Positions 23,896-30,725 of a stretch of 30,725 nucleotides of DNA are shown here, piece by piece. A program made the translations under genes and the position numbers. The DNA is from Gammaproteobacteria bacterium UBA2955 (GTDB lineage Bacteria; Pseudomonadota; Gammaproteobacteria; Pseudomonadales; Azotimanducaceae). A model generated the notes under the pieces. The model searched no databases. It had not been told where the DNA came from and worked only from the letters and a program-made list of their open reading frames with translations. The stretch's first letter is position 1, and the number at the start of each line of letters is the position of its first letter. The stretch is taken from the NCBI GenBank assembly GCA_002348825.1, contig DEBN01000125.1, positions 1-30,725 on the forward strand, given 5' to 3'.

Positions 23896-25350
23896 TTACG
23901 CTTGTCTGGTTAACCTTGCTTCCCTGCGAGCAAGCGTTTCCCGTAACCTTGCATGCCGCGCAGGGGTAAGTGGATAGTTCCAAATCAGTTTCATGGCTAG
24001 GCCATAAAACAGAACAGGGCCGAAGCAATAAACGAGTCGTAGCGTCAGCACCCCAAGATCCGTACTGCCTTCCACGCCGAGTGCTGGATCGAACCCTAAT
24101 CGGCCGACGATAAAGAACGAGAATCCGGTACCGCAAGCGATAGCGAGCTTCTCGGAAATGCCCAATATCGCAAAGTACGAACCCGCGCGTTTACCACCGG
24201 TACGCGCGGAATCAACGTCCACTACGTCGGCCAACATCGCCAGCGGCAGAAACTGCAAGCCACCGAAGCAGAACCCCTTAACAATAAAGAGCAGGAAAAA
24301 CACGAAATAATCGCCCTCAACCAACAGAAAATTAGTGGCGCTGACGCAGGCGACGGTGATCAACGTCATCATAAATGCTTTGTGTTTGCCAAATTTCCTG
24401 CCGAGAAAAAGCCAGAAAGGTATCGCGGCGAGACCCGCAACAAAATAAAAGAAGTAAGCAGCACCGATAGTGGGCACGCCCACGATATCGGCGATAAAAA
24501 ACAGCGACACTGCATTGCGGAAGGATTCCCCAAATTGCACCAAGAGCACGATGATCAAAACGCGCACCATCGGTCCGTTTTTCATCAGGTGGCTAAAACT
24601 CTCCTTCATTGAGACATTAGATGCGGTGGCTGGAACAGGCGGCTCTTTCACCAATAGAAAGCACACTGCAGCAGCAACCGGCAGCATGCCGATGACCACG
24701 ATCGCGAGCCAATACAGCACTGGACCGGTAAGCGTACCCCGATCAACGGGCACGGCATTCATGATTTCTCCCGTAAAAGCGCCAGTGGCGTCGTTCCATA
24801 TCTTTGACAGCACCGCAATCACACTGTCACCACCGTCGGCTAAAACCTCGACTACCAGGGGCACCGTCGCCGCTAGCAACAAGCCCGCGAGCACATAAAA
24901 TTCTCGCCCGGCAGTGACTCTAGAGCGCTGGTGGTAATCACTTGAAAGCTCTGCTCCCCAGGCCCGGTGTGGCAGCGCGATCATCGTTGATCCGAGGAAA
25001 AACACGGTCAACCAAACCAGCATATAGATCAAACCCGCATCCGGAGACGGGATAAACAGCTTGTAGATGCCAAAGAGCATGACCGGCGTGCCGATGATTA
25101 ACCAATGCTTGCGTCGACCGAAAGGCGTTTTCCAGCGGTCGGATAACTCACCAATGAGCGGGTCCGTAATAACATCTGTGAAGCGCGCGAGCATTAAAAT
25201 CAGCCCAACAGTGGCTAAGTCCAAGCCAATAACACCGGAATAGTGCGGCCCGAGCCAAATGGCCAGTGGATAGCCATAAATAGCCATTGGCATACCCAAC
25301 GAACCGTGCGCGTAGATAGTCGCTCGCGAAATTGGCTTGACCTCAGACAT
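23896..25350 (-). CDS. GPH-type (MelB-like) major facilitator transporter
   Basis: The 484-residue protein is polytopic with about 12 hydrophobic segments. The first cytoplasmic loop region ARFTDVITDPLIGELSDRWKTPFGRRKHWL carries Asp59 and Asp63, matching the Asp pair of the melibiose-type cation site, and is the signature of the glycoside-pentoside-hexuronide:cation symporter family. A second conserved block is FGGLQFLPLAMLADVVDVD. GPH members also occur in lipid/steroid catabolic clusters and probably carry non-sugar substrates there. It lies 55 bases downstream of the Nudix gene in the same direction and may be the last gene of a PhyH-Nudix-transporter transcript. Confidence 0.9.
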   Translation of the reverse strand: MSEVKPISRATIYAHGSLGMPMAIYGYPLAIWLGPHYSGVIGLDLATVGLILMLARFTDVITDPLIGELSDRWKTPFGRRKHWLIIGTPVMLFGIYKLFIPSPDAGLIYMLVWLTVFFLGSTMIALPHRAWGAELSSDYHQRSRVTAGREFYVLAGLLLAATVPLVVEVLADGGDSVIAVLSKIWNDATGAFTGEIMNAVPVDRGTLTGPVLYWLAIVVIGMLPVAAAVCFLLVKEPPVPATASNVSMKESFSHLMKNGPMVRVLIIVLLVQFGESFRNAVSLFFIADIVGVPTIGAAYFFYFVAGLAAIPFWLFLGRKFGKHKAFMMTLITVACVSATNFLLVEGDYFVFFLLFIVKGFCFGGLQFLPLAMLADVVDVDSARTGGKRAGSYFAILGISEKLAIACGTGFSFFIVGRLGFDPALGVEGSTDLGVLTLRLVYCFGPVLFYGLAMKLIWNYPLTPARHARLRETLARREARLTRQA

Positions 25351-25405
25351 ATTTCCCCCTAAGTCGGTGTTCAGCCCTTACAGAATCTCAAAATAGATAG
25401 AACGA

Positions 25406-26176
25406 TTAGTAAGCTTCTACGGTATTTTCAAAGCGAAACCCCGCTTGCGCCATCACTAATCGATGGCGCTCACCCTCTACATCGGCATCCCAAGCCTCGT
25501 AACCCGCATCGCCATGCCACAGAGCAACCCGATCACCACTCGCCGCTTTTACCACTCGAGTACGGTAGGTTTTGTATCCCCGCTGCTGAAAATGGCTCAA
25601 TACTTCCGACGCCGGGTGATACTTTGCAAGATGGTACAGAGTGATCCACGTTGGTGGCACTAAGTCTATCTCGCCTGCTGCGTGTCTCGCCAAGGCGTCT
25701 GCGGGACGAATCCAAGCATGCTCCTTAATTTCGCCATCATCGATAGCGATGTCCTGGTCGCCACTGATCTGGGCGGCAAAAAACCAAGTCGCAAAGCGTT
25801 TCTGAGGACCTGGCGGCGGCGTCCAGTGAGCAATTTGTACAAACGCTTCCGCACTTACCGACAATCCCGCTTCTTCTTCAGTTTCGCGCGCTGCCGCCAC
25901 CCTAGCCGCGGCGTCTACATCATCTGCCTCCGGAAAGTCCTCTGCATCGATTTTCCCCCCTGGAAATACCCACATGCCACCAAAGGTGATTTTAGAATTC
26001 TTTTTCAGCATGAGCACTTCGACGCCGGCGTCGCCGTCCCGCAACAGCACCACAGTGGCCGCGGGGATCAGGGCTGCCACACCGGAGTCCTCCTCGCTGC
26101 GCGCATCGATGTTTCCATACATATCATTACGATGCTCGCTAGCACCCGCCGGACTCTTAGATTCGTTACTGGACAT
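25406..26176 (-). CDS. Nudix hydrolase, NUDT19/RP2-like
   Basis: The 256-residue protein has FGGMWVFPGGKIDAEDF (about 66-81) and RETEEEAGL (97-105), the two ends of a Nudix box separated by a longer-than-usual segment. This expanded spacing, with GGK-x-D-x-x-D before an R-E-T-x-E-E, is the pattern of the NUDT19/RP2 group, whose animal members hydrolyse CoA and acyl-CoA diphosphate linkages. The catalytic E98, E101 and E102 are present. The C-terminal half ends with a short beta-strand set specific to this group. AGGA precedes the ATG. It is sandwiched between a PhyH dioxygenase and a GPH transporter; CoA turnover would fit that neighbourhood, but the substrate is inferred. Confidence 0.85.
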   Translation of the reverse strand: MSSNESKSPAGASEHRNDMYGNIDARSEEDSGVAALIPAATVVLLRDGDAGVEVLMLKKNSKITFGGMWVFPGGKIDAEDFPEADDVDAAARVAAARETEEEAGLSVSAEAFVQIAHWTPPPGPQKRFATWFFAAQISGDQDIAIDDGEIKEHAWIRPADALARHAAGEIDLVPPTWITLYHLAKYHPASEVLSHFQQRGYKTYRTRVVKAASGDRVALWHGDAGYEAWDADVEGERHRLVMAQAGFRFENTVEAY

Positions 26177-26216
26177 TAACTATCCTAATTCTAGTTATAT
26201 ACTTTAAGTTCATGTT

Positions 26217-27167
26217 TTAATTTATAAATCTCTGTGTCTTAGCGACCCTTTCCGAGTAACTTAAAGACGCCGCCTGCACCTCGTTTGACCAATCGCGCCA
26301 CATGTCGCCTTGCGCATCCGTGGTACGAAACCGGTCCAAGTCATCCGTCCAAAAGTCGGCCAGCACTGCTTGCCGTATGACGTCCGTATAATTGTGACCG
26401 GCCATGTGAGCGGTGCGGTGATGCCAAAACACAATATCACCGGCACTGCCCCAACACTCCACAGGCGTAACCTCGGCATTAAGGCGCTCGATCTCCGTCA
26501 AATATTCTGCGGAATGCACAATGCCCTTAGCACTGGGCAAATGCTCGTAGTAAGGGATACGCGGTTGGTCGTAGCGCAACGTAAACGTCGGATATAACGA
26601 GCGGTGAGACCCGGGCCAGACTTTAAACGCACCTCCGTCTTGGGGGCTGTCATCGATCAAACCCACAACGCCCAGTTGAAACGGATGGCCATCTGTATGG
26701 CATGCGTCTGGCTCACGCGGTTTATCCCCATAGGGCAGCGTGCAATAAACACCGCGGGCAGCATCCACCCCTAAAGCGGGGTCCGTCGGGCCACCTGGCC
26801 ATGCGGGACCGCGACTACCCATGGCTTCGCCATCGGTAATCACTTGGCGAAGTTTGCCACCCAACAGTTGCTGAGCCATTGCACATATCGCATCACTGTA
26901 GATCAGGTTCACCACGTCCTCGGTCACCCCAAGGTAACGATTTAACCAGCGATAACCCATACGGGTATGCAAACTGTCGGCGCTTTGCATCGCTTCACTA
27001 AAGGGCCCTACGTGCGTGCTCGGACGGTCCTGGCACATTTCCGAGTTCGCAGGCAGAGATCGCCACATCGCTTGACGTACTCGCGCGCACAGCTCTAAAT
27101 CCATAACCCCAGGCACCAGAAGGTAGCCGTTGGCCTTAAAAAAACTGATCTGTTCTTGATTTAACAT
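26217..27167 (-). CDS. Phytanoyl-CoA dioxygenase (PhyH) family protein
   Basis: I start at 27167 (316 residues) where GAGGAG lies about seven bases upstream; the frame extends to 27242 without a site. It has MLNQEQISFFKANGYLLVPG typical of PhyH, His157 and Asp159 in CHTDGHPFQLG (the HxD metal pair), DGGAFKVWPGSHRS, and distal His254 with Arg265 in HRTAHMAGHN...RQAV, completing the 2-His-1-Asp facial triad and the 2-oxoglutarate arginine. It should be a cytoplasmic Fe(II)/2-oxoglutarate hydroxylase. In mammals the namesake alpha-hydroxylates phytanoyl-CoA; bacterial members also hydroxylate small molecules. First gene of a leftward group with the Nudix enzyme (40-base gap) and divergent from the CoA-transferase pair. 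Confidence 0.9.
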   Translation of the reverse strand: MLNQEQISFFKANGYLLVPGVMDLELCARVRQAMWRSLPANSEMCQDRPSTHVGPFSEAMQSADSLHTRMGYRWLNRYLGVTEDVVNLIYSDAICAMAQQLLGGKLRQVITDGEAMGSRGPAWPGGPTDPALGVDAARGVYCTLPYGDKPREPDACHTDGHPFQLGVVGLIDDSPQDGGAFKVWPGSHRSLYPTFTLRYDQPRIPYYEHLPSAKGIVHSAEYLTEIERLNAEVTPVECWGSAGDIVFWHHRTAHMAGHNYTDVIRQAVLADFWTDDLDRFRTTDAQGDMWRDWSNEVQAASLSYSERVAKTQRFIN

Positions 27168-27275
27168 GCCGCTCTCCTCTTCTGAGCATACTACAACCAG
27201 CACCATGCCTGCCCACACGTTGGCGTTGAGCGAAATATGCATTACCTTTGGACTATTCGGGAGCGGAGACTGAAC

Positions 27276-28451
27276 ATGCCATTACGCGGCTTACGTGTGA
27301 TCGACCTGACGGATGAGAGGGGCATTTACGGGGCTAAACTATTGGCCGATCTGGGGGCGGACGTGGTGCGCCCGGAACCACCGACGGGTGACCCGCTGCG
27401 ACGCCGCGGTCCATTGCTGGCTACGGATCAAGCAAGCCAAACCTCCCTATGGCACGCGTTTTTTGCCTCAAATCGTCGATTCTTTAGCATCGATTTACAG
27501 ACTGCTGACGGCCAAGAACAACTCGATAAACTGCTGGCGCACGCCGACATCGTACTGAGTTGCAAAGACGCCTTTGCGGTAGCCGAGGCCAACCTGACCA
27601 AGCAGCTGGAACGGCGGCCAGAACTGGTCATCATCGATGTTTCTTCGTTCGGCAAAGAGGGCCCATGGAAGGACTACCTCGCACCAGATCTGGTAGCCGG
27701 TGCTCTGGGTGGAGCCGCGGCAACAACCGGCGATATAGACACGCCACCGCTGAAAGGCTTTGGCGAATTAAATTTCATGGTCAGCGGTGCCTATGTCGCT
27801 ATTGCCGCACTTGCGGCATTGGCCAAGGTGCGGAAAGACGGACAGGGCCAACGCGCCGACATCGCTGTCCACGAATGCATCGCCTCATGCCTTGAACATG
27901 TGCTGATGTTCTACTGGTATCCAGAGGCACTGCAAAAACCCGAGGGCAAAGTACTGCCTCGGCGTGGTGCATTGCATTGGTCGGACGCCTATGCGGTTAT
28001 GCCCGCCCAAAATGGCAGCGTTATGGTGACCCCTACCCCGGACTTCGACACTCAATTGATGTGGCTTATCGAGGAAGGTGTTGAAGAAGATTTGATTGAC
28101 CCGAAATATCAGGATCCCGAAAACCTGCGACTGCGGATAGAACGGTCTATGGAAGTTCTGCGCAATTGGGCCGCGGGTAAAGACGCACAGGAGCTGTTTT
28201 TTCAAGCCCAAGAGCGACATTGTCCATACGGTTTGGTGCTGCCCCTAGAGGCCGTAGCCGAGAACCCTCAGTTACTCGCGCGGGACTGGTATCGCCAATT
28301 AACGGTCGACGGCCAAACCATCACCGCCCCGGGCGCGGCCTACCATTTCAGCAATAGCGAGGGCCGCGTCGACTTACCTTTAGCTCCCCATAAAACAGCA
28401 ACCACAGCTGCCGCGAATGTCCTTTCTCAACTCGGCTGGAGCAGCCCATGA
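27276..28451 (+). CDS. CaiB/BaiF-like CoA-transferase homologue lacking the catalytic Asp
   Basis: I start at 27276 (391 residues) with GGAG (27265-27268) seven bases upstream; an upstream in-frame ATG at 27237 is less likely. Family features are present (LRGLRVIDLTDERGIYGAKLLADLGADVV and later VAIAALAALAKVRKDGQGQRADIAVHE). However, the segment where homologues have ...x-D-x-x-x-G reads ELNFMVSGAY, putting Phe167 in the position of the CoA-accepting aspartate, and the usual E-N-F-x-P-G motif is replaced by LSCKDAF. It may be a non-catalytic or differently acting partner. Its stop overlaps the start of the next, intact CoA-transferase (ATGA), so they are translated together. No frameshift or stop is seen, so it is not simply a pseudogene. 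Confidence 0.85.
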   Translation: MPLRGLRVIDLTDERGIYGAKLLADLGADVVRPEPPTGDPLRRRGPLLATDQASQTSLWHAFFASNRRFFSIDLQTADGQEQLDKLLAHADIVLSCKDAFAVAEANLTKQLERRPELVIIDVSSFGKEGPWKDYLAPDLVAGALGGAAATTGDIDTPPLKGFGELNFMVSGAYVAIAALAALAKVRKDGQGQRADIAVHECIASCLEHVLMFYWYPEALQKPEGKVLPRRGALHWSDAYAVMPAQNGSVMVTPTPDFDTQLMWLIEEGVEEDLIDPKYQDPENLRLRIERSMEVLRNWAAGKDAQELFFQAQERHCPYGLVLPLEAVAENPQLLARDWYRQLTVDGQTITAPGAAYHFSNSEGRVDLPLAPHKTATTAAANVLSQLGWSSP

Positions 28452-29683
28452 GTACCGACAATCGCCCGCTCGCAGGGCTGCGTGTTTTAGACTTTACCCA
28501 CGTACTAGCCGGGCCGTTTGCAACACGCATTCTTGCCGACATGGGCGCAGACGTCGTAAAAATCAACTCGGTGCAACGCGCGGTGGGCACCCAAGACCCT
28601 CAACACCCGTATTACTTAATGTGGAACCGCAACAAGCGGGCGCTGGCATTGAATTTGGCGACTGATGAAGGCAAAAGCGTGGCGCTCGAGCTCTGTCTGA
28701 AAGCCGACGTCGTTATCGACAACTTCTCCGCGGGCGTCTTAGATCGCTGGGGCATCGGTTATAACGCGATCCACAAGCAGAACAAACGAGCCATTTACGT
28801 ACAGATGTCCGGCATGGGCGATGGTGGCCCCTGGTCGAAGTTCGTAACCTATGCGCCTACCATCCATGCATTATCCGGGCTGACCCACGCGACCGGCGTC
28901 AGCGGGCGCGAAGATATCGGTATTGGCTTTTCATACAACGACCATCAGGCGGGTCTGCACGGAGCAGTCGCCGTCCTTGCGGCAATAGAACAACGCCACC
29001 GCACTGGCATCGGTCACCGTGTCGACATTTCTCAATTTGAGGTGGGCGTGAATTTTCTTGGACCGTCACTACTGGACTACTTTGCAAACGGCGTGGCCGC
29101 GCGCCCAGTGGGCAACGACCTGCCTTACGACCATGCCGCGCCACACGGCTGCTACCCATGCAAAACCGATCCGACTAAAGCCCACGACATTGTTGGTCTT
29201 GATGAGCGATGGATCGCTATTGCGTGTATGACTGACACTCAATGGTCAGCGCTCAAAGCTGTGATGCAGCACCCCGAATGGGCAGCCTCCGAAGATTTTG
29301 ACAACGTTCAAGGCCGATTGACTCACAAGAGAGCCATTGAAGAAAACCTGAGTGCGTGGACACAAGAGCAAGACGCCTATGACCTGATGCAACGCTGTCA
29401 GGCCGCTGGCGTACCCGCTGGCGTTGTGCAAGACGGTGCCGATCTGATGGAGCGCGATCCACAACTGGCGAAGGCAAAATTCTCTCGTCCAATGGAGGAC
29501 GTGCATCCGGACCTTGGACCGACTTGGGTCGATGCGCTGCCCATTCACTTCAACGCAACGCCATGCGATCAATATCAACGTGTTCGCGTAATCGGCGAGG
29601 ACAATGCTGCAGTGCTGGAAGATTGGCTGGCAATGTCGGCCCACGACGTCGCCGCCAAGGAAGCGGACGGGATATTGCAATAA
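28448..29683 (+). CDS. CaiB/BaiF family III CoA-transferase
   Basis: The 411-residue protein has GLRVLDFTHVLAGPFATRILADMGADVVKI, VVIDNFSAGVLDRWGIG (88-104; a close match to the usual N-F-x-P-G region, with Ala for Pro), the SGMGDGGPWS segment, and SYNDHQAGLHGAVAVLAAI with Asp165 in the catalytic position. C-terminal AAGVPAGVVQDGADLMERDPQLA is the typical regulator of the domain swap. It should transfer CoA between acids, like FrC/BbsF relatives. Overlap of its ATG with the previous stop (28448-28451) makes a heteromeric enzyme with the Asp-less paralogue a natural hypothesis. No terminator is apparent before the glycosyltransferase 44 bases downstream. Confidence 0.92.
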   Translation: MSTDNRPLAGLRVLDFTHVLAGPFATRILADMGADVVKINSVQRAVGTQDPQHPYYLMWNRNKRALALNLATDEGKSVALELCLKADVVIDNFSAGVLDRWGIGYNAIHKQNKRAIYVQMSGMGDGGPWSKFVTYAPTIHALSGLTHATGVSGREDIGIGFSYNDHQAGLHGAVAVLAAIEQRHRTGIGHRVDISQFEVGVNFLGPSLLDYFANGVAARPVGNDLPYDHAAPHGCYPCKTDPTKAHDIVGLDERWIAIACMTDTQWSALKAVMQHPEWAASEDFDNVQGRLTHKRAIEENLSAWTQEQDAYDLMQRCQAAGVPAGVVQDGADLMERDPQLAKAKFSRPMEDVHPDLGPTWVDALPIHFNATPCDQYQRVRVIGEDNAAVLEDWLAMSAHDVAAKEADGILQ

Positions 29684-29727
29684 AGCCGCGGCGCTTTTCT
29701 TCACGAATAATCCGTTAGACTGCGAGC

Positions 29728-30725
29728 ATGCGCATCCTTCAAGTCGACAACTGGCAGTGGCACCGTTATGGCGCTCTGCGCGTGAGTACCTCACGCAAGC
29801 TCTACCATGGCTTGATTCGACAAAACCATAACGTGCTCGAATTCAGCGACCGCGACCTCGCGCGCTACGAAGCGCCGCTGAAAATAAAACCCATCGGCAG
29901 GCGTCGCGCCAACCAACGGCTGCTCGAAACCTGCGACAACTTTCAGCCGGAAATGATTCTGCTTGGCCACGCCGACCTGATCGACAACCGTACGCTACTC
30001 GACATCAAACGGCGGCACCCGGCTTTGCGTATTGCGTATCGCAACGTTGACCCACTGTTCAATCCGCGCACCGTGCAGAACATTCAACGTCGCTGCGAGG
30101 TGGTGGACAGCATCTTTATCACCACGGGGGGCGACGCATTAAAAACGTTTGTGCGGCCGCAAAATAGCGTCAGCTTCATGCCTAACCCCTGTGACCCCGC
30201 GGTCGAAAGTCATGACAACTCAGGTAAAACCGAGTTCGATTGGGATGTATTGTTTTGCGGCATCGGCAAGCCAGACGACCCCCGAGTCGCCCAGGTTGCT
30301 CAGCTCAAAGCAGACCTGAAAACAATGAATTTTGGTGTGTTTGGTATGCTGGGCAACCCACCTCTGTGGGGTATCGCCTACGATCGCATTCTCGCCACCA
30401 GCAAAATGGCTCTTAACCTGAATCGCTATGAGGGCGACTATCTCTATTCCTCTGCACGCTTATCACAGCTGATGGGTAACGGCATCCTCACTTTTCTGCA
30501 TGCGGCGTCTGGCTATCAGCGCTTCTTCAAAGAGTCGGAAGCGGTGTTCTTTTCCGACGATGTACAACTGCAGCAACAACTGCACACCTTTCAGAACGAT
30601 GACGACGCCCGCCAAGCGATTGCCGGCCAGGGGCGAACGCGGTATCAAACTGAATTCAGCGGCCAGCGCGTCGCTCAGTTTATTATAGAAACTACCTTTA
30701 ATTTGCCCTACTCCGCCGACTACTG
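29728..30725 (+). CDS. Glycosyltransferase, CgeB/GT family 1-like (3' truncated by window edge)
   Basis: An ATG at 29728 opens a frame that runs without a stop to the window end (332 codons visible), so the gene continues to the right. The N-terminal MRILQVDNW is a typical Rossmann beta-strand of GT-B enzymes. Later NVDPLFNP, FITTGGDAL and FMPNPCDP resemble nucleotide-sugar-binding halves of CgeB-like and group-1 glycosyltransferases. The C-terminal part shows LNLNRYEGDYLYSSARLSQLMGNGILTFLHAA, the 'SxRLxExxxxGx' acceptor-side motif of that family. It probably transfers a sugar to a cell-surface or lipid acceptor. Only a weak GCGAG site precedes the start. Upstream neighbours are catabolic, so it likely marks the beginning of a different gene group. 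Confidence 0.8.
   Translation, partial: MRILQVDNWQWHRYGALRVSTSRKLYHGLIRQNHNVLEFSDRDLARYEAPLKIKPIGRRRANQRLLETCDNFQPEMILLGHADLIDNRTLLDIKRRHPALRIAYRNVDPLFNPRTVQNIQRRCEVVDSIFITTGGDALKTFVRPQNSVSFMPNPCDPAVESHDNSGKTEFDWDVLFCGIGKPDDPRVAQVAQLKADLKTMNFGVFGMLGNPPLWGIAYDRILATSKMALNLNRYEGDYLYSSARLSQLMGNGILTFLHAASGYQRFFKESEAVFFSDDVQLQQQLHTFQNDDDARQAIAGQGRTRYQTEFSGQRVAQFIIETTFNLPYSADY

Noticed and set aside
27276..28451. Pseudogene call for the Asp-less CoA-transferase
   Set aside because: The frame is complete, codon use looks ordinary, and it has a ribosome site and tight overlap with its partner; loss of one catalytic residue alone does not make it a pseudogene.
29246..29794. A 182-codon leftward frame opposite the CoA-transferase end
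   Set aside because: Antisense to conserved coding sequence and overlapping the glycosyltransferase start; no domain pattern.
1..30725. CRISPR arrays, tRNA/rRNA genes, insertion sequences, prophage or integron signals
   Set aside because: I scanned by eye for regular repeats, cloverleaf-like segments and transposase or integrase motifs and saw none; a covariance-model or repeat search was not possible.

Overview
The window looks like chromosome of a gammaproteobacterium (or betaproteobacterium), probably free-living and aquatic. The best taxonomic marker is an RdgC homologue, a family largely confined to beta- and gammaproteobacteria. The rest is gene-dense, moderately GC-rich, and dominated by acyl-CoA enzymes of the kind common in lipid-, steroid- or isoprenoid-degrading marine proteobacteria. 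I see no rRNA, tRNA, CRISPR array, transposase, integrase or phage gene. The organism assignment is inference; no taxonomic search was possible.

Layout. 1-3.3 kb: the 3' part of a type-B carboxylesterase, then a leftward exported sulfatase plus APH-like kinase pair. 3.3-6.7 kb: leftward rdgC, then a rightward couplet of a Tat-signal aldo/keto reductase and LarC, the nickel-pincer cofactor protein. 6.7-10.5 kb: an alpha-methylacyl-CoA racemase (-), two single-hotdog MaoC-type proteins (+), and a double-hotdog MaoC protein with an SDR (-). 10.5-11.6 kb: a stand-alone DUF2235 alpha/beta hydrolase followed by the only gene-free stretch over 300 bases (11596-11952). 11.95-15.5 kb: a tight operon of two different acyl-CoA dehydrogenases and a family III CoA-transferase. 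15.6-19.4 kb: rhodanese (-), crotonase, sugar-lactone-oxidase-like flavoprotein and LLM flavin oxidoreductase (+). 19.4-23.9 kb: HAD phosphatase (-), epoxide-hydrolase-like enzyme (+), a conserved unknown (-), a small exported lipocalin-like protein and a phosphotriesterase-family metalloenzyme (+). 23.9-27.2 kb: a leftward group of PhyH dioxygenase, Nudix hydrolase and GPH-type transporter. 27.3-29.7 kb: two overlapping CoA-transferase genes, the first lacking the catalytic Asp. 29.7 kb to the end: a truncated glycosyltransferase.

How the genes may work together. CoA-transferases can activate an acid; the PhyH enzyme and racemase can handle branched or 2-methyl acyl-CoAs; the two-subunit acyl-CoA dehydrogenase, split and fused MaoC hydratases, crotonase and SDR can carry out beta-oxidation-like steps. 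Carboxylesterase, sulfatase, epoxide hydrolase and phosphotriesterase-like enzymes could prepare esterified, sulfated or cyclic substrates. This resembles steroid side-chain or isoprenoid catabolism in enzyme classes, but no ring-cleavage enzyme is present and the substrate cannot be read from the sequence. The observations most worth following up are the catalytically altered CoA-transferase overlapping a normal paralogue, the orphan LarC fused to an exported reductase transcript, and the apparent heteromeric dehydrogenase and hydratase pairs.
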